Below, piece by piece: positions 44,726 to 56,682 of a stretch of 64,000 bases of DNA. Position 1 is the first letter of the stretch. Each line of letters opens with the position of its first letter. Where the stretch lies: positions 248,001-312,000 of the forward strand of contig JAEUWY010000016.1 of NCBI GenBank assembly GCA_022059125.1, in the 5' to 3' direction. Made by a program: the position numbers and the translations under genes. The DNA is from Corynespora cassiicola. Taxonomy: Eukaryota > Ascomycota > Dothideomycetes > Pleosporales > Corynesporascaceae. The notes beneath the pieces are model-generated. The model was not told where the DNA came from, did no database searches, and was given only the letters and a program-made list of their open reading frames with translations.

Positions 44726-47700
44726 ATGGCACGAGTTAGCCGCAGCTCAAAGCGGAAGCGTAGCTTGTCTTCGTCAAGCTCCACAGGCGATGAGCTTGGT
44801 GCCGTTGCCGCCTCTCTGCGCCCCCGCCCCCGTTCCCGCAGACTCAGGGAGCGTCCGCCAGGCTCCTCGCAATCCACTCTCCGTGGCCCGCCGGAAAATG
44901 TAGCCACCACCAGTGCAAGTAAGTCATTTCTAGTTTTTGTGGCCCAAAACAGCTGTTTACATCAACAGCTACTCCTATAAAGGAACGTGACCTAGCTTCT
45001 ACTGGCACTTGGACGTCCGCTAGGCCCGGATCAAACAGGTCGTCATCTCGGTCATATATTCCCCGCTGGAAGCGATTGGGCCTGCGGGTCTCGAAAAGTG
45101 CAGAATCCTGCCAGTCAGTTTCGCCGTCCAACGAGCACCGCTCTACTGTCACATCGAGGCCACGACGTGCCAAGAGAAGAATTTCCTACGCCGAGACCCA
45201 TGCCATCGATGATGCAGTGGAGGAAGATTGTTCAGAGTACTCAGACTCAATGCAATCTGGAACATCTGAAATAGAACGTGGGGACGAGACACAGGCTCCC
45301 AAAGACGTCCCGGTACACGATGACGAGGATGTCCCGCCAAAGAAGTCTGGCCAACGCAGGCGTAACCGAGGCCCTGATACCCCCAAGGTTTCTCAGGCCA
45401 GTAAAGGACTTGATCTTAACCTGCCCCCCTTGGATAACGTCGACAACATTTTTTTTGACATGGCGGCCAGAGCCATTGCATTAGGCCTGGGCTCAGTATT
45501 GGAAAAGAGAAACGGGCAGCCAATTAGTATCGGAACTATGTGCTCCGGTACTGAAGCACCCCTGATAGCATTGGAATTGTTGTCCAGGGCCCTTGAACGG
45601 CAAGGTCATCCAACAGTAGTGATAAAACACGAGTTCAGTGCGGAGCTGGATGTCGTCAAACAAGCATTCATTGAGCGCAATTTTCAACCACCTAGACTTT
45701 TTCGGGATGTCCGAGAATTCAAGGACGAAGTTGCCACCACTGCCTATGGCGCTGAAGAGAAAATTCCCCAAAAGCTTGACATACTTATCTCTGGTTTCGT
45801 CTGCAAGGACCTTTCCCGACTGAATAACTTTGGGAAAGATATTGACGATGGAGGCGAGAGCGGAGACACTTGGCGCTCTCTCGTGTCATATGTAAAGCAT
45901 GGCCAACCTAGTGTCGTGCTGGTCGAAAACGTTCAAGGCAGTGCCGACATATGGAACAAATTGAAGAAGTGCTGGAAGTCACTGGGATACAGCTCTGCAT
46001 GGACTCTCTGCGATTCCAAGGACTACTATCTGCCGCAGACCCGGAAACGAATGTACATGATCGCCATCAAGGAATCCGCCATCAGAATCAATGCCAAAGA
46101 AGCAGCAGAGGCATGGAGGTCAACAATCCACAAATTGGAGCGTCGTTGCAGCAGCCACGTAGATGCTTTCCTTACTGCAAGACCTATAGACACGCATCCA
46201 AACACGGCATACGTATATGATGCTGCCTGGGTACTTTCGAAGCTCAGGTACGATCAGATGCGTTCCGAGGAGCGTTTAGGAATTCGCCGCCCGATCACAC
46301 GATGGAGTGAAGACGGAACAATCAGGCCACCAGACTTCGCAAATCGACAATGGTACAAGTCACAGTCATCCAGGGTCTATGACTGCATTGATATCGCACA
46401 TCTCCAAGCCGCCCTTGTTAATCGAGACTCATTGTATAAGATATTGGTATGGGATGTATCTCAGAACGTCGATCGTTTTAGAGCAAATATTGGCATAGCC
46501 CCCTGCATAACGCCTGGTGGGTGCAGTTTTGTCAGCAACAAGCAGACAGGACTAAATGGCGCCCAGCTTTTGCTACTCCAGGGTATGCCGTGCGACAAGC
46601 TCTTATTCGCTGGGGAGTCGCAGAAAGAAATTCAAGACTTGGCTGGAAACGCCATGTCAACCACTGTCATAGGCGCATCGATAATTTCCGCCCTGATTAC
46701 TGCCAGCCCGGCATTCTACGACAGGGAGGCCATTGCCTCTGGACCCAGTGAGACATTGAGGCAGACAAGAGACAATTATTTGGTACTCGTTACTCACAGC
46801 CATTCTACCACCATCGAGCCGGTCAATGCGGAGGTCCTGGATATTGGACTATTTATCCACGAAGCTATTATTAGCTCACGGCTCTGCAGTTGTGAAGACA
46901 CACAGGTTTCCAAGGCCGATATACTCAAATGCCAGGAATGTGGACACTGCGCGTGCTCCAACTGCTCAGGCAATCCTGTTCATTGTTATGGTTCTTGGAC
47001 TCTCTCACAAAGCCGAAAAGTTCTCCCAGTCGAGTTTGAACATAGGTGGCGCACTCAACTCCCGGCTCAATTGCGGTTGAGTGATTTCCCATCGATATCG
47101 GATATTTTCCCTCATCCTTATCCCCAAGGCAAAGAGCTTCTACTGTTTGTTGCACGGATCGAGGAGGTACGCATCAGATCACAAACCTTTACAATGAGCC
47201 GCTTCAATAGGGGCGATTCAAAGTGGTTTGTCGTCTACGAATCATCAGAAGCTTTCTTGGAGCTTCACGTTCAGGATCCCATGGAATGGTTTTTTTACGT
47301 CAAGTGTGCTCCATCACTTGCCGTGAAAGATCCACTACGAAAAACCCTTGAGCATCCCGTTGCACGTGGAATTGTTGGGTCAGCGCTTCTTAACCCTAGG
47401 TGGGAAATTTGGATACCTCAAAGTGCATCTACGTCTCTCGAACTGATGCTATCAGATGAGATGTCTACATCCTGGCGCAACAAATTGGGACTTCTTGATT
47501 ACAAAAATGAGAGGGTTCCTGAATATATCAAGATAGTTGGGGATGCAAAACTTCACGGGAACTACAGGCTGTTGCCTCACTGTGGAACGGCAATGAGCAG
47601 TCTCTACAAGAGGTCCAACTCTGAACAGCTGTTCCTTTTCTTCGATCCAGATCCAATTGGCCCCAGTGGCCAAGATTTCTTCGTTTTTAGCAAAGATCCC

Positions 47701-50700
47701 ACACGTATGACGTGCGGCAAGGCCCGGATAATCAGGGCTCGCGTTGAATCTTCATGGCATCCATGGACTTCTCAAGGCGACACCAGCAAGCAGGTTGTCA
47801 GTGTTACGATCCCAGGTACCTGGGTCCCTGTGGATATGACTCTTGAGGTAGCAGACACAACTCTCAAGGTGAATATACCTTCGACCACTGATATCTCGGC
47901 TTTGGTCAGAGGAGATTGCTCCCAAGCGATCACGATACTTGATGTCAGGGCTGCAGACGGAAATCCAATCGCTACACAGAGATATTCCGAATATCTATCG
48001 CTCTTTTCGAGGGTGAAAATGCCCACTAGCATGAGCTCCTGGCAAAACGTCAAGTGTGGCCATTGTGGTAGCTGTGTTTGCTCTCCGCCCTCTCCGAAGA
48101 TTCTTTGGAGCATTAACAGTCGGAACGTTGCCACTGCGCATGAGGATCGCCAAGTTTCTGCCCTTTTCGAACGATCAGTCCATAACATGCCGAAAGTGAT
48201 AGACGTCAGATCCACCGCCACCCAGGTATCGGTGTCAGTCAATCTGACCTCCCTATTACACCGCGTCATGGGCCGTTCGAAAGAGCTCAAAAATCTAGCG
48301 TGGAGGATAGTGGTCGATCATGCCGCTGCGCCGAGTACTCTCTCAAGATTCCGTCTGATTTCCAACGCAAAAGATGAGCTTTTCACTGGCCCTCTCGGAC
48401 TCAAACATGACCTTTTCCCAGCCCAGCTTCGGTCTCTTAGTTGGATGAGGATGCAAGAACTGGGCCGACCGCTGACTATTGTGGAGATTGAAGAAGCAGT
48501 ACATGCCGATCTAGGCTGGCGAGCGGAAGCCCGCGCGGAGGCGAAAAAGAACATTCGTGGCGGGGTGTTGGCTGATCTTCCATCGTTTGGGAAGACAGTC
48601 ACCACCATCGCACTAATCCAGAGTGAATTCATGGAAAAGACTGCAGATGAAATTGTTGCCGACAATGCGACAATAACTTTACCCATGCCACGACTTATTC
48701 CATCGGCCGCCACGCTCATTGTCTGTCCTTCGCATATCGCGGGACAGTGGCAGTCCGAGTTCCAGAAATTCTTGAGCCACGAGGATTATGATGAGGATCA
48801 AATTGTTCTGATCGACGGAATTAGGAAACTTGAAAAAATGACAGATGAGAGGATTTGCAATGCGAGAGTGGTTATTCTGTCCTGGGCATTGCTTTGCAAC
48901 GAGGACTATATTGCTTATCTTGGCAATTTCACAGCTATGCCTCAACCTGCAACGATGTCTGGCCGGGCATTTGAGGCCTGGCTGGATAATGCACTTAATG
49001 ATATGCCGGCTCAAACGGAAGCATTTCAATATCAGGATAGAGAAAGCTTCGTGAAAGCAACACGGGCAAATTTTGAGGCCCGCCTCGAGAACCAGGATTT
49101 CAACGCCGCTGTTCCATTGAAGGTGTACCATGGAAGTCGATATCAGTCTGCAAAAGCCGGTCAAAAGCCGGGTGAAAAAGGAAATAAGAAGATGCCCAAC
49201 TTTGAGAAGCGGAAATGGCCGCCGCTTCTTCAGAGATTCATTTTTAATCGAATAGTGGTGGACGAGTATCATTATTTGACCGACCAAGAGAACAACTTTC
49301 CAGCATTGGCAATGGTGAAGAGGCTCCAAGCTGTGAAGAAATGGGCCTTGTCTGGAACTCCTGCCCTATCGGATTTCTTCGATGTCAATCAAATTGCCGC
49401 TTTGTTGGGTGTAAGCCTTGGGAGAGAAGTGGTTGGACCTAAGGCGTCATCTGGCGCGGAAAAGCGATCCGCAGTAGAACGTACGAGAGTCGAGGATTTT
49501 CGATCGCGCACCGAATTGTTTTCGTGCCAGTGGCACGAAGCTCGCCACAACCGCGCACAAGCCTTCCTGGATCAGTTTGTTCGACAGAATGAACCGCAAT
49601 TGCAAGACATCCTTTGCTCTGAGTTCTTCTCGCCTGTCAGACTGAGCGTTTCGCATCGAACCATCTATCTCGAGCTTGAACAGCATCTGATTGCACAACA
49701 AATGCAGATTAAGAGGCTGAAGAAGGGTTCTGCGTCTGATCGCAATGATCGGCTCAATAAGACCTTGGACGGTTCGACAAATGCCGAGGAAGCACTGCTC
49801 AAGAGCGCAATGTGCTTCGAAACAGACAAAAGACCATCTGGACTTGACACACTGCTGCATCTGCGTCGGGAGCAGCGGGAGGAAACGGAAGATGCTATAT
49901 CGGGACTTTTCGCGGAAGCGGAACGTTTAGAAAAGATCTCCCAGGGCCCCAACAAGTTTTATGCAGCCTTCAAGCATGATGTACTCTCGGGCTGCATTGT
50001 AGGAGATGACGGAGCCACTCAAATCCTTCAACGTCTACTTCGCCAGGTGGCAGGCGAAAAGACCATGAAAAAGAAACTTCCAGGGAATAAACCCAGCAAA
50101 TCGGCGCGAGAAAAGGGTTCCTTCAAGACGTTAGGTGCTTTGTCGTCCGACCTTCGGACACGCTCTCAAGAACTCGAGCTCATGGTCAGGTCAGAACGAT
50201 TTGTTCTGGTGATCCAGGGACTGCTGACAGCCAGCACTGGAACAAATACCACCCAGCCCCAGAATTTTGGCTGCAGCTCAAAACTATGCAAAAAGCTCGC
50301 CCAAATCTCTGATTTATTTGTTATTCCGCGATGCGGTCACACGGCGTGCGCCGCTTGTCTGGACACGCGACCAGATCCTGAAGCCTGCGTGTACGACAGT
50401 TGCAACTCATTTGTGCAACCCGCTAGCACTATACGAGCAGTTGATTTAGCTTCTACTCCAGAAATAGTCTCAGAACGAAGCTTCGGCCGGAAGCTTGATG
50501 CGGTTGCGGAAATTATCAAGAGCATCTCCGACAAAGAACAGGCTATCGTCTTTACCCCAAACCTAGAAACTGTCGCGATTATGCAGAAGCTTCTCCGCAG
50601 CCACAGCATCGCCCATGTCGCTCTTTCCAAGAGCAAGTCCAAAACCGCATCCAAAGAAATAGAAAGGTTCCTATCCGACACCGATAAGAAGGTGTTGGTA

Positions 50701-51214
50701 CTCAACCTATCGGACGAATCTGCCGCGGGAGTGTGAGTGCATAGGTCTTGGACTTAATGACCAGAATCATATACTAATGCGGTACAGAAACCTGACAAAT
50801 GCAAATCACGTCATCTTCATTTCTCCTCTGTTGGCGCCATCACAACACCAATACGACGCTGCCATGGCTCAAGCCATTGCCCGATGTCGCCGCTACGGCC
50901 AGAAGAAGCGCGTACATGTCTACCACTTTGCTGCATTGTACACTATAGATGTCAACATCCTCGAACATAGATTCAAACGCAGCTGTAGCATAGTAGAGCA
51001 AGGTTCGGAGATGCGACTGCCTGGTGCCAAAAACGACAAAAACAAGCAAGAGAAGATGAAGGTGGTCAACAACCAAGATGGTTGTATGGCGCTGGTGCCT
51101 ATGTCTTGGCTAGCTGATCCCAAGAAGCGCAAACTCATGAAGCTAGGAAATAAAGAGATGGGCTTTACATCCTTGGTGAAATTTTCAGAGGTCTTTGCTG
51201 GGGATGAAGAGTGA
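44726..51214 (+). CDS. DNMT5: DNMT5-type DNA methyltransferase/SNF2 ATPase
   Basis: Three exons, 44726-44918, 44969-50732 and 50788-51214, encode 2127 residues. The introns (50 and 55 nt) both start GTAAGT or GTGAGT. Order of parts: a basic Ser-rich N-terminus without a visible chromodomain; a cytosine-C5 methyltransferase at about 240-640; a Cys cluster at about 700-735 (KCQECGHCACSNC); an uncharacterised middle; a SNF2 ATPase N-lobe from about 1255; a RING-like cluster near 1853 (RCGHTACAACLD); and a helicase C-lobe to about 2040. Methyltransferase motifs seen are TMCSGTEAP, the catalytic Cys343 in GFVCKDLS, ENV at 384-386, QTRKRMY and GNAM at 624-627. In the ATPase, K1273 sits in LPSFGKT, DEYH is at 1496-1499 and QAIARCRRYGQ at 2014-2024. 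DNMT5 in Cryptococcus maintains CG methylation using ATP. Cys343 is preceded by Val where the family consensus has Pro. Confidence 0.9.
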
Positions 51215-51968
51215 TGGTGTTACATGTGGCTGTTGAGTGCGAGTTGTACAGAAATCTTTGTCATTCTTATCCCTCCAGCCAATTTTGGATACGAGGCATG
51301 TTGCACCAATATACCCTTGGGCACCAGAGGTAGACCGCATCCGGTAACAGAATATCTATATTGAGGTACTCTTAGCCATTACTCAGGAGGGGAATAACGT
51401 TGTATACCACCCTCAACAATTACACCTATTCGATTTCACACCTCAGCCCCTTCCCTCCCACCCCGTGTCAACCTTGCAGCCTCCCTCAACCTCAGAAAGA
51501 GAGAGAAAAAAAAAACTCAGGCAGAATTAACCCCGCCCCCAAACCTGAGGCCATGCCTATATCCACGCCAGCAGATCAATTCCCGGATCCAAACCCGGAC
51601 CTTCGCCTACCCCAGGCGAGTCGCGCACGCTGGATACGAACAACGTAGCGCTGCCGAGCCCGTGGTGGGCATGGATTCCGGACGCCACGCTGAGGCTTAG
51701 CGCCGAAGGCGCATTTCGTGGGTTTTCGCGCACGCGCACGCGGGCCGGGGCGCGAAGGTGGGGTGAGGAGGCATACGGATATTTAAGCAAGAGGTCGTGT
51801 CCGTGGGAGGGGTTTGGAGGTACTTGAGGTACATCGCTAAGTGGTGCGGGTTGCACGTCGCGACACCGATTCCCGAGTTCCCTGACGCGCGAGGACCACG
51901 CGAGAGCTGGGGATTCGGACACTCACTCACTCACTCACTGCTACAGTGCACACGTCGACTGAACAGCG
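51215..51968. other. intergenic
   Basis: About 750 bp with no supported gene. A CACT repeat lies at about 51919-51939, just before the next start codon. Confidence 0.5.
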
Positions 51969-52437
51969 ATGCCGAAACGTGCGCGCGACGATCTGGATGC
52001 GAAGGACGATTTTGTCATTTTCCGCATGATGCACCGCGATGGGAGGCATTATGTCTACGTTGCCATCAGCCAGGAGCGGTGGCTGAGCGGGAAGAATCAA
52101 GATCCGAAGTTTTATGGCCTGGACGGGACGGTCGGAATGGTGGAGACGAGGCTCAATGAAGAGATGGAGGGTGTCGTTCGCGCGCAGCTGAGGGAGATGG
52201 TGGATACGGGGGGCTATGTCATGGTGGATGCAGTGCAGATGGCTGGGATTGGGCGGGCGGCGAAGAGGAGGAGAGTTGAGTTTGTAGGTATGGTGTTACT
52301 TTTTTGCCATTTTGTCTCTTTTTTGCTGGGTCCGAGGTTCGAGGGCGTAGGCTAACGATGAAAAGATAGGCGGGAGAGGGAGCAGAGTCCCGACGGGCTG
52401 GCGAGCGAGTTCTTGTGTCGGTGCTGCAAAGAGGTAG
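51969..52437 (+). CDS. short unknown protein, or 5' exon of the HET gene
   Basis: The frame from the ATG at 51969 encodes MPKRARDDLDAKDDFVIFRM, then HYVYVAISQERWLSGKNQDP and AAKRRRVE. It is hydrophilic with basic clusters and matches no family that I know. An intron is clear, with branch GCTAAC and acceptor GATAG ending at 52369, but three donors are possible. GTATGG at 52288 gives a separate 128-residue protein ending at 52437. GTAGGT at 52284 gives one of similar length. GTTTGT at 52280 joins in phase to the HET frame and would make one protein of about 780 residues. The last is attractive because the HET protein's first CxxC motif lies upstream of its own first ATG. Confidence 0.5.
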
Positions 52438-52475
52438 TGCGGACTTCTGCGGTGCTGAATCGTGAGGCACGGTCA

Positions 52476-54401
52476 ATGGGAACGGTGCAGAATTTGGGGG
52501 TGGGCGGGGAGATTACGGTCCAGGAAGAGGTTGAAGCGCCGTGGGTGGGTTCCAAAGTTAACGTGTATAAGCACCATGAGAGGCTCGGCCGGCTGAAGCT
52601 CTCTGCCCTGTCAGGGTGTCATCTCTGCTCGCTCATAGACGCGCCCGATCCAACTGTCAGCATACCTTACGATGAGAATAGCACGACACCTTACGTATTG
52701 AAGGTCATATATGGAAGAGATCACAGGACGGGGCCAGGTGTGATAGTATTGGATTTGAATGTGCGACCAAGAGTTAGCAGAGCTGTGCAGCTGGATTGGG
52801 GGAAGCCGCCCCAGCAATTTAGTCGAACGGTCACTTGCAACAGCACCAATTCGGAGCCTGTCATTGAGCTTTCGAAGAGATGGCTTAACGATTGCCTACA
52901 ATATCACGTCGAGTGTCGGCTGCGCGCTTCGACATCAACCGATTTTATTCCGACGCGTCTGCTCCAGGTCAAAGTGAGCGGGAGCATTATCCAGTCGATC
53001 CAGCTGGTTTTTGGCAACAAGCTTCCTTACGGGACTGAATATCTGACATTGAGTCATTGCTGGGGAGGCGCAGAGATTCTCAAACTCAAGAAGGACTCTT
53101 TGGTTCCCTTCCAGTCTCATGTGCCGGTCGACGAGCTACCAAAAAACTTTGTGGATGCAGCTATATTGACAGCGCAGCTTGGATACGATTACATCTGGAT
53201 TGATAGTCTTTGTATCATCCAGGACTCACCTGAAGACTGGGCAGAAGAGGCTGCTAGGATGGGCGCAGTGTATCGACACTCGGTATGCACTATAGCTGCA
53301 GCTGGTGCGAATGACAGCCACGGAGGCTGTTTCACAGATCGAGCATACCTCTCCATCACACCCTGCCAGCTGGTGTCGGACACGCCGGAGAAACCCGGCG
53401 TCTACGCATCCGAAATCTTTAAAAACAACAAGAATCTCCTCCACACAAAACTCCACACCCGCGCTTGGGTCGTCCAAGAGCGCTGCCTGTCGATACGCAC
53501 CTTGAATTTCGGCTCGCCCATCATATCCTGGGAATGCATCGAGACAGAGGCCTCGGAACAGCAGCCACGCATGGTCGGCACCTCGTACGCAAATAGTGTC
53601 AAGCGCACCTTCAACGACCTCATCAGCGACTCGTCCCGCGAGTGGATCGACGCGTGGTGGAAGCTCGTCGGCGAATACAGCTCCTGCGACATCACCTTCA
53701 AGACGGACAAGTGGCCCGCGATGAAGGGTCTCGCGACCGAGATCGAGAACGAGTGCGCTCAAGACATCGTGCATGGCCTGTGGGCGCACAACTTTACAGA
53801 CGACCTCTTGTGGACGATAGATTATCCGGAGCTCAAGAGGTTGGATATCGGCGTCCCGTCGTGGAGCTGGCTCGGCGTCGACGGCCAGGTTTGGAAGAGG
53901 AAGTATGACTATGATAACGAGCATTATCTTGAAGCAACAGCCTTGTTGCCTGCGCCGGTGAACTCGCAGATTACGGGATCTCGGTCTGATCAGTACAGTT
54001 TTGAGATCTCGGTCACGGGCCGCATGCTCCCCATCGAGTGGGCGTTTGATACGCAAAAGGATCCGAAGCACACACCGGGATACAATTTTCGCTTCGTCGA
54101 TGGTATCGCAGCGGAGGGGCCGGGGGCGAGACTCCGGTGGGTGGGAAGGTGGATTCCGGACGTCAAGTTGGATCTCAGCTCTGGTGAGCGGTGGGAGGCG
54201 TGGGCGATTCAGTTTGTCAAGACGAGAGATAAGCAGGAATGGAAGTCACGCGCGGGTTTGATTGTCTCCCCCGTTCCAGGGAGGCTGAATTTTTTCAAGA
54301 GGATTGGCTTCTATGAGATTGGGTGGAGGGATGATACGCATGTTGATGAGAATCTGCCCAAGAAGTTTTTCGGGTTTCGGGAGACTGTTACGTTGGTTTA
54401 G
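52476..54401 (+). CDS. HET-domain (heterokaryon incompatibility) protein
   Basis: From the first in-frame ATG this encodes 641 residues. The frame is open from 52362, and upstream codons read GLASEFLCRCCKEVVRTSAV, the usual N-terminal Cys motif of HET proteins, so the true start is probably earlier; see the preceding entry. The HET domain (PF06985) is at about residues 185-330 of this model, with YLTLSHCWGG, LPKNFVDAAILTAQLGYDYI, WIDSLCIIQDSPEDW, GAVYRHSVCTIAAAGAND and GGCF. Downstream are HTRAWVVQERCLSIRTLNFG and ISWECIETEASEQ. HET domains act in non-self recognition and can trigger cell death on fusion of unlike hyphae; most genomic copies have no known partner. The C-terminal third is unassigned, with VPSWSWLGVDGQVW near its start. 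Confidence 0.88.
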   Translation: MGTVQNLGVGGEITVQEEVEAPWVGSKVNVYKHHERLGRLKLSALSGCHLCSLIDAPDPTVSIPYDENSTTPYVLKVIYGRDHRTGPGVIVLDLNVRPRVSRAVQLDWGKPPQQFSRTVTCNSTNSEPVIELSKRWLNDCLQYHVECRLRASTSTDFIPTRLLQVKVSGSIIQSIQLVFGNKLPYGTEYLTLSHCWGGAEILKLKKDSLVPFQSHVPVDELPKNFVDAAILTAQLGYDYIWIDSLCIIQDSPEDWAEEAARMGAVYRHSVCTIAAAGANDSHGGCFTDRAYLSITPCQLVSDTPEKPGVYASEIFKNNKNLLHTKLHTRAWVVQERCLSIRTLNFGSPIISWECIETEASEQQPRMVGTSYANSVKRTFNDLISDSSREWIDAWWKLVGEYSSCDITFKTDKWPAMKGLATEIENECAQDIVHGLWAHNFTDDLLWTIDYPELKRLDIGVPSWSWLGVDGQVWKRKYDYDNEHYLEATALLPAPVNSQITGSRSDQYSFEISVTGRMLPIEWAFDTQKDPKHTPGYNFRFVDGIAAEGPGARLRWVGRWIPDVKLDLSSGERWEAWAIQFVKTRDKQEWKSRAGLIVSPVPGRLNFFKRIGFYEIGWRDDTHVDENLPKKFFGFRETVTLV

Positions 54402-55011
54402 CGTTGGTGTTCTGGGGCGGGGAGGTACGAATTCTCTTTTATCATGGCTCGCTCCTAATGCGGATACAATCGATCGATATAATGACGCATCTATAGGAAT
54501 CCACGTTGTGTTCTCTTACGTTGGGCGAAGTATCTCCGTGCATTTTTAGCCAATTCCTAGAGCTACTAGGCCTCACTTTGGACTTGTATTCCTTCTGAAG
54601 ATTTCTTTTGTACATCTCTGATCGCCATACAATGTTATCATCGCTGAATCTGAAGGAAACTATCCGACGCTGGAACATTGAGGGTTTTCATAAAAAGCGA
54701 CTGTCTACTGTCCTGTGGCGAAAGAGGGTCAATATAAGACACGTAATCCCCGAGCCAAGTGCCACAACTCGCCATCCGACTGTTCAGCATCAGTAGACAC
54801 TATGGTGTTATTTATCCAACTGACACGGAAAAATATACCCTGTGATGGTTAATAAAGCAGAGGCATGTATTTGTGGTCGTTTTGTCAACATTGAACACTA
54901 ATGCGGCCGTAGTCGCTGGTCGCGAACCCTTGTGTCAGGTTTCCGAGCCGAAGATGCCGATGAGAGAATTTAATACTTATTTGTGACGATGGCTTCTTGT
55001 TGAATTCATTG
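54402..55011. other. intergenic, AT-richer
   Basis: About 600 bp between the end of the HET gene and the end of the NRPS fragment. No gene is visible. Confidence 0.5.
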
Positions 55012-56235
55012 TTATGGGAATATAGTAGTTATATCGTTTCGCCGCTCATGTTCGGAAGGGATGCATACACACCCGCCATATGTGAGCGTCGTAAAAATCT
55101 CGGCGATGCAGGCATCGAAGGTGTAGGCGGCAAATTGGAGAGCTCTTATGTTTGACGTGAAACCGAGGGCCTTTCCGTGGGCTAGGCAGCTCGTGGAGAC
55201 CGCTCGGTGGTTCAAAACAACGCCTTTTGGAGTCCCAGTACTTCCTGAGGTAAAAATGACGTACGCTGAGCTGCTTGGTTGATTTGTTGGAACGATAGTG
55301 CTACCCTTGCTTGGTAGTTGGCCGACGCATGTATCGCTTACCGCAATTACGTCGCAAGTTGACTCTCTACAAAGTTTCACGTATCGCGCCGAGGTTAGGA
55401 CTACCTCAGCCTGGGTCTGCTTGAAAATCTGCTCACGACGGCTTCTTGGATGCTCCGGGTGTAGCGGAGCGAACGCACCGCCTGCCTTGAGCACGGCCAG
55501 CACGGCCACCACCGTCCACATCGACTTCTCGAAGCATAGCGGAACAATATCTTCGGGCTCGATCCCGAGGCTGACCAAGTGGCCGGCCAGCTTCGTCGAC
55601 CGCTCGTCCAGCTCGCCGTACGTCATCTCGCCGTCCCACGCACAGATGACGGGCGCGTCAGGTCGCGCTCTTGCCTGCTCGACGAACAGGTCGTGAATGC
55701 ACCGATCGACCGGCGGTGGCACCTCGCTGTTCCACTTCCACAGCTCTTGTCTGTCCTCAAGCGTGAGCGTGTCGATGTCTGCGATCCGGATGCTTGAGCT
55801 TGCGGCAGCCAGCTGGTGCGTGACAAAGTCGAGCTGACAGACCATCTTCTCGACCAGCGACTGCTCAATCACCCGAGGATCCAAGCTGGCCGTGATCCGG
55901 ACGCCCTCTGCAGCCAGCGTGCACTGCACCATCAGCGCGTACGTGGTGAAGTCCTGCAGCTCAGAGCCACTCCGCCATGATCCTAGTACCTCATCGTCTC
56001 CAAGCTCTTCCTCTGCGGGCTGCACCACTAACAATGTCTGGAAACCGCAAGCATGTTTGGCGTCTGGTCCCATCTTGGCGATGCGCTGCAGGCCCTTCTG
56101 CTCGAACGGGATCATGTCTGTCGCCTGCCGCTGCACAGCCTCGAGAAGTGCTGGCACGGTCTGGTCTCGCGATATGACTGGAAAGGCAGCTCGCGCAACG
56201 CTTACAATATTCTCATACTTCTTAGTTGAGCGCAC
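55012..56235 (-). pseudogene. NRPS fragment (C-domain end + A-domain start)
   Basis: An open frame of about 407 codons on the minus strand. It begins in the last third of a condensation domain (LLEAVQRQATDMIPFEQKGL), passes the C-A linker (LFVEQARARPDAPVICAWDG) and enters an adenylation domain. Adenylation motifs A1 (MTYGELDERS), A2 (LKAGGAFAPLHPEHPRSR), A3 (YVIFTSGSTGTPKGV) and A4 (YTFDACIAEIF) are intact. The frame then stops after IPSEHERRNDITTIFP. Motifs A5 to A10, the carrier domain and all later modules are absent, as is the first two-thirds of the C domain. An in-frame stop lies about 75 bp upstream and an LTR-like repeat follows. It is a broken piece of a larger peptide synthetase and cannot make a product alone. 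Confidence 0.85.
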
Positions 56236-56319
56236 TGCAGCTGATACATATGTTGAGCAGTAACCGAGACTTCGTTGGGCTTGTTAGAGGGAAATAAAAT
56301 GATTGCAAATATATGAGAG

Positions 56320-56510
56320 TGGAAAGGTTCTGCTGACCTTGGGAATGCAGCGGTTGCACAATTGTACAGTCAACGGCTCCTTGCCTAAACACTGTAATTA
56401 CTAGCGCCGTAGAGAAGTGCGAAAGCGTGATTACTCAAAGATAATGAGGAAGTTAGATCTGCCTTTCTCTTTGCTTACACTAGCGTATTGTGGATTTTGC
56501 ACAATAATAC
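56320..56510. repeat. LTR-like repeat, copy 1
   Basis: This stretch is repeated in the same orientation at about 59860-60050. The best-matching block is GTGATTACTCAAAGATAATG and the bases after it (GAGGAAGTTAGA), preceded by TAGCGCCGTAGAGAAGTGC. The outer limits are approximate. It adjoins the broken 5' end of the NRPS fragment. Confidence 0.65.
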
Positions 56511-56682
56511 GGGTTAGATTTTGGGTGAAAAGATGGAGAATAGTACAGTCCTTATTTTTCACGCCATCCATGCCTCTGCCTACGCTAAGTAGCAACTGGG
56601 GTCCGAATATAGCATATTTCCAATTTTCTATGTAATCTACACAGCGAACTAGGACGGTCATACAATTCTCCAAGAGAAAAGA

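Noticed and set aside
53226..54071. 281-codon minus-strand frame opposite the HET gene
   Set aside because: Antisense to an exon with clear HET motifs; no motif of its own.
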